64,000 bases of DNA from NCBI GenBank assembly GCA_046294845.1, contig JBKBNU010000001.1:992001-1056000 (forward strand). The letters run 5' to 3'. This DNA is from Micavibrio_C sp046294845. GTDB taxonomy: Bacteria > Pseudomonadota > Alphaproteobacteria > Micavibrionales > Micavibrionaceae. Each line of letters starts with the position of its first letter. Within the stretch, counting starts at the first letter, position 1. The notes under the pieces are model-generated. The model searched no databases. It had not been told where the DNA came from and was given only the letters and a program-made list of their open reading frames with translations. The position numbers and the translations under genes were made by a program. Positions 17,709 to 27,126 of the stretch are shown here, in pieces.

Positions 17709-20700
17709 CTAGTTTACGGTCACGCCAATATTGTCATCAATCAATAGCTGATATCCGGAACCGAAGTTATAGATGTTATATGTCTGGCTATCTACCACGG
17801 TTGTGCCAGCTGCAATGAGGCCTGCACCGGACATAGATGTCATATTTGAAGGATCATCAATTGTAAGATTTTTTACACCTACACCATTCTCCCCTATAAG
17901 AAGTGTATAGCGGCCTGCATTTGTGTATTGCGATGTCTCCATCAGTTCAAATATATCATCCAGACCAAGGGTAAGAGATTGTGTACCGGCGGCGTTCATC
18001 ATAATTCTCTCAACACCTGAGAATTCGCTGACGTTCCGTAGGTCCAGTGTGCCTGTATCCATAAGTAACAATCTGTCATTCGCACCATTTCCACCATCAA
18101 TGACGCGCGCCATATTGGATCCTGTGCCATAAAGACGTATCAGGTCATCACCGTTTCCGGCCTGAAAGCTGACGCTTTGATGGCGGGTGCCACCATTCAA
18201 ATTCGCCATAATGTTGTTGGCAGTGCCGCCGACCAAACCATCATTATCGCTTGAGGTTATCATGTCATATCCGGCATTGGCATAGCTGCCGACATCGGTA
18301 TGAACTTCCGGATCCGGCGCTGCAATATTCGATGGGTCAGGAGCGCCATAAACAATGAAGTAGCCACCGTCTGTGCCATTGAAGTCGGGTGAACTTAGTA
18401 TCATATCTTCAAATCCGTCACCGTTTTGATCGCCAATTGAAGTGGCTTCCATTGAAAATCCGGAAGGGGATCCGTAGTTAGCGAGGTCAAATGTAAGATG
18501 ATAGCCACGGCCCGGGTTATTCGTAACCCAGTTCGGATCGAGTGCAATCGTGCCCGTTAATGAGGGGGAGCCATATATCACAAAGGCATCAACAACATTG
18601 CCGTTTCTGGTGGCTACAAAGATATCATCATAGCCATCACCATTAAAATCACCGGCAGAGCCCGCGCCGACTATTGTATTACCGGATGTGATACGCAAAT
18701 CCTCTACCGTACCTATGGCGCCACCTGTATTACCGCCCCTGATCAGGAACAGGTTATTGGTCGCGTATGAGTTATCAATCAGCAAGTCTGTCCGGCCATC
18801 ACCATTGGTATCACCGACGCTGTATATCGACATCTGGCCGGTTGAGTTGTTGATACCTGTAATAGCAACATCGGCTGTACCGTTTGCCGTATCAGCACCA
18901 TAATAGATATTGACATAGGCGCTAGAGCCAACACTTCCCACAGCAAGATCGCCATAACCATCATTGTTAAAATCCCGCAAGGCCGTCATGGTAGAACCAA
19001 AATAATCGCCGGTTACACCATCACTTAATGGAGTAAAGCTGATACCACTAAATGCAAATGAACTATTTCCCTGATGCCATGACAGATTTCCTCTATCCCC
19101 ATCAAACTGCTTGGCTGTTGCAAATATATCGGCATAACCGTCGCCATTGAAATCGACCATCGCAACCTGATAACCGAAATTGTCATTGACGCTTCCGCCG
19201 CCGGTTGTAGAAAAACTGAAAATGTTGGCACCACTATGCAGGTTGACCTGTCCTTCATCGGCTGTGACATCGAAGAGTGGCCTGCCGACAAGGATGTCGG
19301 TATGGCCATCACCGTTGACATCACCACCACCGGCAACAACCAGGGAACCCGAATCATTTGTCGGATTCAGATTGTTTCCTGCTCCGGGCAGATTGACAAC
19401 GCCGCTTGCCGCAATATTTGTCGTGACGGCAAAATTGTTGCTGCCATTGTGATCAAAATCACCGAGGTAGGCTGCATGGTAACCAAGCCCGAAACCCGAA
19501 GACCCCGGTGTCCATGTGCCCTGAGAGGTATTCATTGTATCAAGATTAAGGCTTGAGGGGGCTGTGGGTGCAGGAGTGCTGTAGTCATCATAGATAGCTT
19601 CCACTCTGGCGGTGTCTGTACGGCCATCAGCCAATCTGACACCAACTTCCACTGTACCGATTAGCTCTCCTATACTAAAGCTCGCAAGGTCTGCTTCACC
19701 GGCTGCTGTAAGAACGATTTTATAGACACCGCTGGCTTCCTTGACCAGAATAAAATAGGGGTCTCCACCGCCATTTTCGGGGACGGTAATAAATTTTATG
19801 CTAGCACTTTCATAGGCTATCGTCGTGTATACACGGCCTACAACAGCACCTTCCAAAGCATCATCATCTACGAAAACTTCCAATACAAGTTCCAGAGGCG
19901 GTAACGGTGGCGGTTCCAAAGCTGTTGTTGTTGCTGTTCTTGTTGTGGTTGTTGTCGTGCCGGTGACTGTTGTCGTCGTTTGTGTAAGAGGAGCAGTTAC
20001 GCCTAAAAGCGTTCCGCCAACAATATCTCTGTTCTGTGCTGTGCTGTATGGATCAGACGCCAGTTTAATGCTGTCATCAAATCCTGTGACATTGGGATCA
20101 CTGAAGATGTCATAGGTTGCTGTCACGGGCTGTTGTGCCTCTTGAAGCACTTTTGTTTCATCGGTCGCAGGCACAGGTTCGTCCGGTAATGCAGGCTCGG
20201 GTGCAGAATCCTGTGTTGGTTCTTGCTGTTGGGGTGCTGCATCCTGATTGATCGTGCCTTCTATAGAACCGTTTGTTTCATTCAGGGTGTTAAAAAATCC
20301 CGGATTGACCTGACCAATATCACCGTAGTTTGCGCGCATCTGGTCCGTGGTCATTTGACCATTCATATTGATCTGATTTTCGTAACCTGTCAGTGTGACG
20401 GTATCGTACTGATCAGAAAGAGTGACTTCTGTAACACCATTTCTGATAACGATGGCGCCCTCTACAACTGTAATCTGGCTTTCACCATCGGGATTGATAT
20501 GACCGGCAATCGTGGTTCCGCGAATACCAATAGACCCGACAGGCGTATCAATTTGTACATCGTCCGGATCATCACGGCCAATCAGGCCGGATGTGAACAC
20601 GAACATACCACGTAGAATAGACACGTTGGTCTCACCGCTCTGTGAGGCAGGATCAAATACATATTCATCGATTGCCAGACGGGCATTGTTTGATACGGCA

Positions 20701-21194
20701 AAGGAAGATTCATCCACAAATACAATATTCACCGCACCTTCGGCTGAGGTTTCTATGATATCGCCCTGATAAATTTCTGTACCCAGCGTGATTTTTTCGG
20801 ATGAGCCATCCGGATGCGTAACTGTGGCATCACCGCTCACTTCCTTCACCAGACCGACAGCGCTTTCGTCGCTTGCTGTTTCGTTGGCGGCATATTCGGT
20901 GTGACCTTCGGTCTTCACAAACGATTCAACAAGCGCAGGGGTTAATTGACCGCCCTGACTTGTGACCAGAGTAGGCGGGGTGTCGGCGCTGAAGTAATTT
21001 TCAATGATAACCTCCTGACCGTCACTGCCGTGAAGTACAAGATCCTGACCATCACGCACAATGTCGCCTTGTGTCAGGAAATCGCCCTGAGGCAAAGATA
21101 TGCTTTCATGGTCATCTGCTTGCAAGACCGTCATTTGGCCTTCGCCAGCACTTCCGGTTTGCCCGCCTTGATCATCGAAATTGTTCCGCGCCAT
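17709..21194 (-). CDS. Large FecR / FG-GAP repeat surface protein, probable type I secretion substrate
   Basis: A 1161-residue acidic protein without a Sec signal. The N-terminal 110 residues are BapA/LapA-prefix-like. A FecR domain follows (about 115-250, ASGxxxIxTPVGSIGIRGTTIAG-type core), then a Pro/Gln/Glu linker and a Thr-run region near 400-430. Next is a cadherin-like module (about 435-545). Seven FG-GAP-type repeats (about 570-990, each with a DxNxDGxxD calcium loop such as GDVNGDGHTDILVG) could build an integrin-like propeller. The tail (990-1161) has NxxxGxxGDDLIRLYG- and DGGNGANDRLLL-like RTX motifs and ends in a hydrophobic acidic stretch like a type I secretion signal. It converges on the exporter operon, which supports it as the cargo. 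Role in adhesion or biofilm is inferred. Confidence 0.85.
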   Translation of the reverse strand: MARNNFDDQGGQTGSAGEGQMTVLQADDHESISLPQGDFLTQGDIVRDGQDLVLHGSDGQEVIIENYFSADTPPTLVTSQGGQLTPALVESFVKTEGHTEYAANETASDESAVGLVKEVSGDATVTHPDGSSEKITLGTEIYQGDIIETSAEGAVNIVFVDESSFAVSNNARLAIDEYVFDPASQSGETNVSILRGMFVFTSGLIGRDDPDDVQIDTPVGSIGIRGTTIAGHINPDGESQITVVEGAIVIRNGVTEVTLSDQYDTVTLTGYENQINMNGQMTTDQMRANYGDIGQVNPGFFNTLNETNGSIEGTINQDAAPQQQEPTQDSAPEPALPDEPVPATDETKVLQEAQQPVTATYDIFSDPNVTGFDDSIKLASDPYSTAQNRDIVGGTLLGVTAPLTQTTTTVTGTTTTTTRTATTTALEPPPLPPLELVLEVFVDDDALEGAVVGRVYTTIAYESASIKFITVPENGGGDPYFILVKEASGVYKIVLTAAGEADLASFSIGELIGTVEVGVRLADGRTDTARVEAIYDDYSTPAPTAPSSLNLDTMNTSQGTWTPGSSGFGLGYHAAYLGDFDHNGSNNFAVTTNIAASGVVNLPGAGNNLNPTNDSGSLVVAGGGDVNGDGHTDILVGRPLFDVTADEGQVNLHSGANIFSFSTTGGGSVNDNFGYQVAMVDFNGDGYADIFATAKQFDGDRGNLSWHQGNSSFAFSGISFTPLSDGVTGDYFGSTMTALRDFNNDGYGDLAVGSVGSSAYVNIYYGADTANGTADVAITGINNSTGQMSIYSVGDTNGDGRTDLLIDNSYATNNLFLIRGGNTGGAIGTVEDLRITSGNTIVGAGSAGDFNGDGYDDIFVATRNGNVVDAFVIYGSPSLTGTIALDPNWVTNNPGRGYHLTFDLANYGSPSGFSMEATSIGDQNGDGFEDMILSSPDFNGTDGGYFIVYGAPDPSNIAAPDPEVHTDVGSYANAGYDMITSSDNDGLVGGTANNIMANLNGGTRHQSVSFQAGNGDDLIRLYGTGSNMARVIDGGNGANDRLLLMDTGTLDLRNVSEFSGVERIMMNAAGTQSLTLGLDDIFELMETSQYTNAGRYTLLIGENGVGVKNLTIDDPSNMTSMSGAGLIAAGTTVVDSQTYNIYNFGSGYQLLIDDNIGVTVN

Positions 21195-21425
21195 TCTTTT
21201 TCCCCAATAACCCTCGCAAACAAGGATATCTTTTGACCCACATCACACTTTAAGCGGAAAGCCATTCCCTATAATTTCTAGCCTTCCATCCCCCGGCCCG
21301 GTCTTTAAAAAACCTCAAAGCCGATTCCTTTCCTTCCAAAAGGACGGGCACGGCTACACGCCGCGCATTCTCTCATTCTACGGGGGGATTGTTTAATATC
21401 AGGTAAGCTTTCGCTCTAATTTTAG

Positions 21426-21457
21426 CTAAAAGCCTGATTTTGCCTTTTTGATCAGGC
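21426..21457 (-). terminator. Probable terminator of the EAL gene
   Basis: On the minus strand GCCTGAT (21457-21451) pairs with ATCAGGC (21438-21432), followed by TTTTAGC. The stem overlaps the EAL stop codon. The remainder of 21195-21431 is the upstream region of the FG-GAP protein gene, with no other clear feature. Confidence 0.5.
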
Positions 21458-22675
21458 GGATATACGGACAGGCTGCCAGCTTTTCAGCAATTCGATAACC
21501 TGCTTTTCCGGCAAGGGTTTGGCAAAATGATAGCCTTGGGCCGCTTCGCAACCCATTTGCCCCAACAGGTTGGCTTCTTCACGGGTTTCGACACCTTCGG
21601 CGATAATATTGAGGCCCATATTGCGGCCCAGACCGATAATCGAGCGTACCAGTTCGAGGCTGCGCGTATCTTTGGCCATAGCCCGAATGAAGCTCTGATC
21701 GATCTTCAAGGTTTCGATTGGGAAATAATAGAGATAGCTCAGGGAAGAATATCCCGTACCAAAATCATCGATGGAGATCCCCATGCCGGCATCTTTACAT
21801 TTTTGCAAAGTCTCTTTGGCATTGTCTGGTTGCTGCATCAACAAGCGTTCGGTAATTTCCAGTTTGATCTGCCAAGGCTTAAGGCCGCTGCCCACGGTCG
21901 TTCCCACAGTATTTTCTACAAAATCGCTCTCTACAAAATCATGGCTCGAAAAATTGACGCTGACATAGAGCTTTTCACTCTCTCCCAACGCATTTTCAAT
22001 CCGTTTGAGAGCAGCACAGGACTCTTTAAGAGCCCATTTACTGGCCTCTACAATCAGGCCGCTTTTTTCGGCAATCGGAATGAAAAGGCCAGGTGAAATA
22101 AAGCCTTTTTCAGGATGTGTCCAGCGCATCAGCGCTTCGAATCCTAAAACTTGGCCGTTTTTCAGATCGACGATCGGCTGGTAATGGAGCTCGAGTTGGT
22201 TGCTTTCCAATGCGTGCTTGAATTCATTGGAGATAGTAACGGATTCCACAACATCGCTTTGCTGGGCGTAGTTACGTTCCAGAATTTCCGGTGGGGGAAC
22301 GGCAGAACTTTCATGCAGGATTTCGGCACGTGTCAAAGTGTCACGGAATCTTGTCAGGATGACTTGGGAAATCATCTGAATGACAGGATCAGATGATTTG
22401 AGACGCTGGCTGAAATCCTCTTGTGTGATTTCCAGCATACGGCAATCTTTCAGCGCACGCACTGTGGCTACACGGGGGGCTGCATCAACAATGGCCATTT
22501 CACCAATAATGGTACCGGGCCCACGTGTGCTGATGACCTGTGATTTGCCATCGGCACGCTGGATCAGGATTTCAACCTGTCCCTCTTCAATAATATAGGC
22601 GCAATCGCCAGGTTCACCTTGTTTCAGGATAACTTCACCGGCTTTAAATGTCCGTCGTGCGTGTTGGCCGCTCAT
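21452..22675 (-). CDS. Cyclic-nucleotide-binding EAL-domain c-di-GMP phosphodiesterase
   Basis: A 407-residue cytoplasmic protein. It starts with a CRP-type cNMP-binding domain (about 8-115; KAGEVILKQGEPGDCAYIIEEG, GPGTIIGEMAIVDAAPRVATVRA, the phosphate-binding-cassette pattern). A short linker and an EAL domain (about 150-400) follow. Catalytic motifs are present: FEALMRW (the EAL glutamate), YVSVNFSS, EITERL, ISIDDFGTGYSSLSYL, LKIDQSF and AEGVETREEA. It therefore should hydrolyse c-di-GMP under control of a bound cyclic nucleotide. It lies upstream of, and codirectional with, the FG-GAP surface protein. Together with the adjacent cyclase this suggests a linked cAMP/c-di-GMP control of secretion or adhesion. 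Confidence 0.93.
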   Translation of the reverse strand: MSGQHARRTFKAGEVILKQGEPGDCAYIIEEGQVEILIQRADGKSQVISTRGPGTIIGEMAIVDAAPRVATVRALKDCRMLEITQEDFSQRLKSSDPVIQMISQVILTRFRDTLTRAEILHESSAVPPPEILERNYAQQSDVVESVTISNEFKHALESNQLELHYQPIVDLKNGQVLGFEALMRWTHPEKGFISPGLFIPIAEKSGLIVEASKWALKESCAALKRIENALGESEKLYVSVNFSSHDFVESDFVENTVGTTVGSGLKPWQIKLEITERLLMQQPDNAKETLQKCKDAGMGISIDDFGTGYSSLSYLYYFPIETLKIDQSFIRAMAKDTRSLELVRSIIGLGRNMGLNIIAEGVETREEANLLGQMGCEAAQGYHFAKPLPEKQVIELLKSWQPVRISA

Positions 22676-23001
22676 GAAAGAGTCTTGTCCTTACAATTCT
22701 TATGATTCCCCACAAACCTTCGAGATGAAGGCCTAAATTGTCATGTTTACTATGCAACAGAAGGGGTTAGCGTGCGGTTAATGAATAGTCGTGCTCTATT
22801 ATGGGCGCAGGTCTAAACATTTGTAAATCCATCATTTATATGAAGGCAGAGATGTATTTTTGCCATAATATTGTATGCGGGTGCTATTCTGGGAGGCCAC
22901 AAGGCCGCCCCTATAGAAAAGGCGCCCTTTTCGCTTGACAGAGCAGGGGGTTGGCCGTTATTGTCCGACCCTGATCCAGAATTCGAGCAAGGAACAATGC
23001 G
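22676..23001. other. Divergent intergenic region EAL / rpmJ
   Basis: 326 bp with no coding sequence. The left part holds the upstream region of the minus-strand EAL gene. A GC-rich stem-loop (GGGAGGCC-ACAA-GGCCGCCC) lies near 22890-22911. The right part holds the rpmJ promoter, listed separately. Confidence 0.6.
22935..22964 (+). promoter_or_regulatory. rpmJ promoter
   Basis: TTGACA (22935-22940) and TATTGT (22959-22964) are separated by 18 bp and lie about 40 bp upstream of rpmJ. It looks like a housekeeping sigma-70 promoter. Confidence 0.65.
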
Positions 23002-23127
23002 ATGAAAGTCGTTAACTCGTTGAAAACATTGAAAGTTCGTGACCGCAACTGTAAGGTTGTGAAGCGCCGTGGCCGCGTTTATGTCATTAACAAAAAGAAC
23101 CCGCGCATGAAGGCCCGCCAAGGCTAA
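23002..23127 (+). CDS. rpmJ: 50S ribosomal protein L36
   Basis: A 41-residue basic protein of the large ribosomal subunit, starting MKVVNSLKTLKVRD and ending NKKNPRMKARQG. It is the longer, zinc-independent L36 type: it has one cysteine (RNCKVV) instead of the CxxC...H zinc set. It stands alone, with AAGGAACA as ribosome binding site, the promoter at 22935-22964 and a strong terminator 29 bp after the stop. Confidence 0.96.
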   Translation: MKVVNSLKTLKVRDRNCKVVKRRGRVYVINKKNPRMKARQG

Positions 23128-23155
23128 TCCTTCACGTCATTGACGGTTTTGAAAG

Positions 23156-23188
23156 AACCCGCCCATGCTTTCGCAGGCGGGTTTTTTG
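23156..23188 (+). terminator. Intrinsic terminator after rpmJ
   Basis: AACCCGCC (23156-23163) pairs with GGCGGGTT (23176-23183) and runs into a T-tract. Confidence 0.9.
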
Positions 23189-23229
23189 TGTCACGCTGAT
23201 GCGGCTGTTAACGGGGGCGGGACGGGGTC

Positions 23230-24210
23230 ATGGAAGGGCTGCGGACAATCGAAAACGAGGATTTTTATCAGGCGGCACTCCCGAAGCTCAAGAAGCTTGA
23301 ATCTCTGCGACGGGTCAAATTTGCAACTTACAAGATACGCAAAAAATGGGGTATCACACTGGCGACTATGCTGACACCTGTCTGCGGGTGGCTTGACTGG
23401 TTGTTGATCCGTATGCAAAGCGGTGATGATGGCGTAGCCGGTGTTACTGTTTTCTTTCTGGGCGCGCTTTATTGGTGGGTAACCCAGCCCAAGCGCCAAT
23501 ATGCCCTGGCGTACAAAAAGAATATTCTGCCCGGTATTGCGCGCCTGTTTGGTGACTTTAGCTACAAGGCTGACGGCAAAATTCCGATAGAGGTTTTAAA
23601 GTCGTCCGGTATTGTTCCAGCCCATAACCGCTATGAGTCGGAAGATTATTTTACCGGCTCCTATAAGGGTATCACCATCAATCTGTCTGAAATTCATCTT
23701 GAAAGGCGTTCCAGCAACGGCAAGCAAACAACATATGTCAGTGTGTTTAAAGGGCTGGCTATATTGATCGATATGCCACGCCAGAAATTTCATGGACACA
23801 CGGTTTTAATGCAGGATGTCAATGGATGGGGGAAGTGGTTTCAGGAGATGTACCTGAATCTTGACCATGCCAATCTTGTTGATCCGGAATTTGAGAAGGC
23901 TTTTGATGTTTATACAAACGATCAGGTAGAGGCGCGTTACCTGATTGACCCTTCTATGATCGAAAATCTCAAAGATATGCGGGATATTTACAAGGCCCAG
24001 ACTTTTTCTGCCGCCTATTATGATCACCGCGTTCTGGTTCTGCTGCCCTCCAAATATAATTATTTTGAACCGGCGGAGATCGATGTTCCCGCAACCAATC
24101 CTGATGCGATTGTACGTATGAAAGAGGAATTAGGGCGGGTTCTTGATCTGGTTGACTACCTTCAGGTTTATGAACCTTCACGTCAGATCCCCGAGGACAA
24201 CAAAATATGA
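23230..24210 (+). CDS. DUF3137 membrane protein
   Basis: A 326-residue protein resembling the DUF3137 family of unknown function. A basic helical N-terminus with a FATYKIRKKW segment leads into two membrane helices (about 38-58 and 66-84). A long cytoplasmic domain follows with YESEDYFTGSYKGI and HLERRSS...FKGLAILIDMPRQKFHGHTV, and the late segment YYDHRVLVLLPS, characteristic of the family. A single gene between rpmJ and mreB; no function is known to me. Confidence 0.75.
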   Translation: MEGLRTIENEDFYQAALPKLKKLESLRRVKFATYKIRKKWGITLATMLTPVCGWLDWLLIRMQSGDDGVAGVTVFFLGALYWWVTQPKRQYALAYKKNILPGIARLFGDFSYKADGKIPIEVLKSSGIVPAHNRYESEDYFTGSYKGITINLSEIHLERRSSNGKQTTYVSVFKGLAILIDMPRQKFHGHTVLMQDVNGWGKWFQEMYLNLDHANLVDPEFEKAFDVYTNDQVEARYLIDPSMIENLKDMRDIYKAQTFSAAYYDHRVLVLLPSKYNYFEPAEIDVPATNPDAIVRMKEELGRVLDLVDYLQVYEPSRQIPEDNKI

Positions 24211-24373
24211 AAATATTATTCTGTAAAACTAGTATGTGTGGAGCATAGACCTTGGTGTGCTTTGAAACGATATGTGAATGACTGGAAATTTTTTCCAAGA
24301 AACACGGTGCAGCAAAGGGATGGCTCTGCTATAAAAACCCTGAAATTTCAGCAACAGCAGCGAAAGTGCGTCT

Positions 24374-25420
24374 ATGTTTTCGAAACTCTTTGGTTTCATG
24401 TCAGCCGATATGGGTATTGATCTGGGTACGGCCAACACTCTGGTCTATGTCCGTGACAGAGGGATCGTCCTTAACGAACCTTCCGTGGTCGCGATCTCTA
24501 TGGTCAACGGCAAGAAACAAATTCTTGAAGTGGGTAACGAAGCCAAGCAAATGCTGGGGCGTACGCCGGGGAATATTGTTGCCATTCGTCCGTTGCGTGA
24601 TGGTGTAATTGCCGACTTTGATGTTACCGAAGCGATGATCAAACATTTTATCCGTAAAGTTCACAATCGCCGTTTTGGTGTTAGTCCGCGCATGATCATT
24701 TGCGTGCCTTCAGGTGCAACAGCTGTTGAACAGCGCGCGATTATTGAGTCTGCCCAAAGCGCAGGTGCCAGCGATGTAGCCTTGATTGAGGAGCCCATGG
24801 CAGCTGCAATTGGTGCAGGATTGCCTGTAACCGAGGCCACAGGTTCAATGGTTGTCGATATTGGTGGTGGTACAACAGAAGTTGCTGTTATTTCCTTGGG
24901 GGGGATTGTTTACTCGAAATCCGCACGCGTGGGCGGCGATAAGATGGATGATGCCATCATCAACTATATTCGCCGTGTTCATAACCTGCTGATCGGTGAA
25001 ACAACAGCCGAACGTATTAAAAAAGAAATAGGTTCTGCTTGTCCGCCTGCCGATGGCGAAGGCCGCAAGATTGAAATCAAGGGCCGTGATCTTATGAATG
25101 GTGTTCCTAAAGAGATCATCGTGACCGAACGCCAGATTGCCGAGGCTCTGTCCGAGCCTGTGGGCCAGATCGTTGAGGCCGTGAAAGTGGCGCTTGAACA
25201 TACGCCGCCGGAACTGGCTGCCGATATTGTTGATAAGGGTATTGTGATGACGGGTGGTGGCTCGCTGCTCAGCAATCTTGACTATGTGCTGCGCCACGCC
25301 ACGGGTCTGGCTGTGACGATTGCTGACGATCCCTTGTCATGTGTGGCGCTGGGTGCGGGGCATGCACTTGAGGAACTCAAGAACCTCAAGGGTATTTTGA
25401 TAAACGGCAATTTTTATTAA
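24374..25420 (+). CDS. mreB: Rod shape-determining protein MreB
   Basis: Bacterial actin that organises the elongasome at the inner membrane. The 348-residue protein has a membrane-binding N-terminus (MFSKLFGFMSAD) and phosphate loop 1 GIDLGTANTLVY. Actin-fold motifs VVDIGGGTTEVAVISLGG and GIVMTGGGSLL are intact. It starts the mreB-mreC-mreD-mrdA-rodA set, but a 216-bp AT-rich gap separates it from mreC, so the downstream genes may have their own promoter. Confidence 0.98.
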   Translation: MFSKLFGFMSADMGIDLGTANTLVYVRDRGIVLNEPSVVAISMVNGKKQILEVGNEAKQMLGRTPGNIVAIRPLRDGVIADFDVTEAMIKHFIRKVHNRRFGVSPRMIICVPSGATAVEQRAIIESAQSAGASDVALIEEPMAAAIGAGLPVTEATGSMVVDIGGGTTEVAVISLGGIVYSKSARVGGDKMDDAIINYIRRVHNLLIGETTAERIKKEIGSACPPADGEGRKIEIKGRDLMNGVPKEIIVTERQIAEALSEPVGQIVEAVKVALEHTPPELAADIVDKGIVMTGGGSLLSNLDYVLRHATGLAVTIADDPLSCVALGAGHALEELKNLKGILINGNFY

Positions 25421-25636
25421 AATACAATTTATCGTATCTTAGGGTCATACAGGCGAATTTTATCCCCATGAATCCATCGTGGTTGTGGACGATGCCTCAT
25501 ATTTTTTGTTAGACTGGGATTGTAAGGACTTGCTTCATCAGGGCTTAGTCTTTATCCATACGCTTATTCTTAATGACATTAAACAGGCGCTTTTATAAAT
25601 ATAGAAGACAGCCTATTTTCATAACAGGAAGTTGAC

Positions 25637-26515
25637 TTGCGCGTTCGTTCTCGTCCCCGCAGCTTAATCAGAATCGCTACGCTTCAGGCGTGGGGACCGC
25701 GGGCGACTTCAATGATTTTTGCAGGTGTGGCGCTGATCCTGTTTACGATGTCCTTTGCCAGCCCGAATAATATGCGCACGATCCGTACAGGTGCTGCCGA
25801 TTTATTTGCGCCAGTATTATCTGTGGTCAATTATCCTGTAGAGCAGGCTACAAACTATGTTCGCTCGATTACAGGTTTGGCCGAACTGCAGACTGAAAAT
25901 TCACGTCTTTTGCAGGAAAATGCCCGCCTGCGCGAATGGTATCATGCGGCGATGCAACTCAAAAGTGACAATGAGTCACTGCAAAAATTGCTGAAAGTGC
26001 AGCTTGAACCCCAGCATAGCTTTATCACAGCCCGTATTATCGCTGACTCAGATACTGCTTATGTCCGCAGCCTTCTGGTGATGGCGGGCCGTGAGAGCGG
26101 TGTGGATGATAGCCAGTCTGTTATGGGCGGTGAGGGTTTGATTGGTCGTGTTGTTGAAACAGGCGAAAAAACCGCCCGTGTCCTTTTGTTGACAGATATG
26201 AACGCCCGCGTGCCTGTTTTTGTAGGGTCCGGAAATATCCGCGCTATGGTCGCAGGCAACAATACAGATACACCTTTACTGATCCATTTGCCGCCGCAGG
26301 TTGATGTGAAGGCGGGCGACAGGATTGTGACATCCGGACATGGCGGCCTTTATCCCCATGGTATTCCTGTGGGCGAAGTTATGGTCAGTGAAGATGGTCA
26401 TAAGCTGGTTAAGCTTTATGCCGATATTGACCGTATCAATTATGTCCGTGTCGTAAAGCGCACAGATGATCCAAACCTGAGGATGGCTCCGGTTTCCCCC
26501 ACCGCAGCGGATTGA
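25637..26515 (+). CDS. mreC: Rod shape-determining protein MreC
   Basis: Periplasmic scaffold of the elongasome. The 292-residue protein has a basic cytoplasmic N-terminus, one membrane helix (about 25-43), a coiled coil (about 72-115; ELQTENSRLLQENARLREW) and the two beta-barrel domains (GGEGLIGRVVETGEKTARVLLLTD; KAGDRIVTSGHGGLYPHGIPVGEV). It starts with TTG at 25637 after AGGAAG. The stop overlaps the putative mreD start. Confidence 0.95.
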   Translation: MRVRSRPRSLIRIATLQAWGPRATSMIFAGVALILFTMSFASPNNMRTIRTGAADLFAPVLSVVNYPVEQATNYVRSITGLAELQTENSRLLQENARLREWYHAAMQLKSDNESLQKLLKVQLEPQHSFITARIIADSDTAYVRSLLVMAGRESGVDDSQSVMGGEGLIGRVVETGEKTARVLLLTDMNARVPVFVGSGNIRAMVAGNNTDTPLLIHLPPQVDVKAGDRIVTSGHGGLYPHGIPVGEVMVSEDGHKLVKLYADIDRINYVRVVKRTDDPNLRMAPVSPTAAD

Positions 26516-27117
26516 CCTTCACAGCATCAAGCTTTAGTTTCCTCTTTATGGCAAGAAGAAAGAGGAGCAGGGGCGTTGTTGCCTCGGAGATATCTTTATC
26601 AAGACGAGGGCTGGAAATGCTTTCGCGTCTTGTTCTGGCTTACGGCCTGATTGCGCTTCTTTTCCTTTTGAACCTGACGGCACTTCCTATTCCCCACGCC
26701 GGTATGGTCAAGCCGCATTTGTTTCTCATGGTTGTTTATTACTGGGCGATTTTTATGCCCCGGCTTATTCCGACATGGCTGTGTTTTCTGGCCGGTGTAC
26801 TGCTGGATATCCTTTCCGGCATGCCCACAGGTCTGCAGGCATTTATTCTGGTGATCGTACAAAGTCTCGTACGTGACCAGCGTAAATTCCTGATGGCGCA
26901 GCCTTATATTTCTATCTGGGCGATTTTTGGTTTTGTTGTGGCGATGGCTGCAGGGCTGCAATGGTTGATGTATGGAATGGCACAGGATTTTCAGTGGTTG
27001 CCGATTATGCCGGCAGCAGTAAGCGCCCTTGTAACCTTCTGCCTGTTCCCGCTGGTGACAATCGGCCTGATTGCCATTCACCGTTTATTGTCACCCGCGC
27101 AAGCACATTACCCGTAA
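26512..27117 (+). CDS. mreD: Rod shape-determining protein MreD
   Basis: Small membrane component of the elongasome with about five to six helices (SRLVLAYGLIALLFLLNLTA; PHLFLMVVYYWAIF; the FLAGVLLDILSGMPTGLQAF segment typical of MreD; two C-terminal helices). The start is uncertain. TTG at 26512 overlaps the mreC stop and gives 201 residues; ATG at 26548 (MARRKRS) gives 189 and is also reasonable. Position between mreC and mrdA supports the call. Confidence 0.85.
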   Translation: MTFTASSFSFLFMARRKRSRGVVASEISLSRRGLEMLSRLVLAYGLIALLFLLNLTALPIPHAGMVKPHLFLMVVYYWAIFMPRLIPTWLCFLAGVLLDILSGMPTGLQAFILVIVQSLVRDQRKFLMAQPYISIWAIFGFVVAMAAGLQWLMYGMAQDFQWLPIMPAAVSALVTFCLFPLVTIGLIAIHRLLSPAQAHYP

Positions 27118-27126
27118 GGATCAATC

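Noticed and set aside
19900..19990. CRISPR or microsatellite from the Thr-codon run
   Set aside because: It is a coding low-complexity Thr/Pro linker in frame with the FG-GAP protein; no CRISPR-like repeat-spacer array is present in the window.
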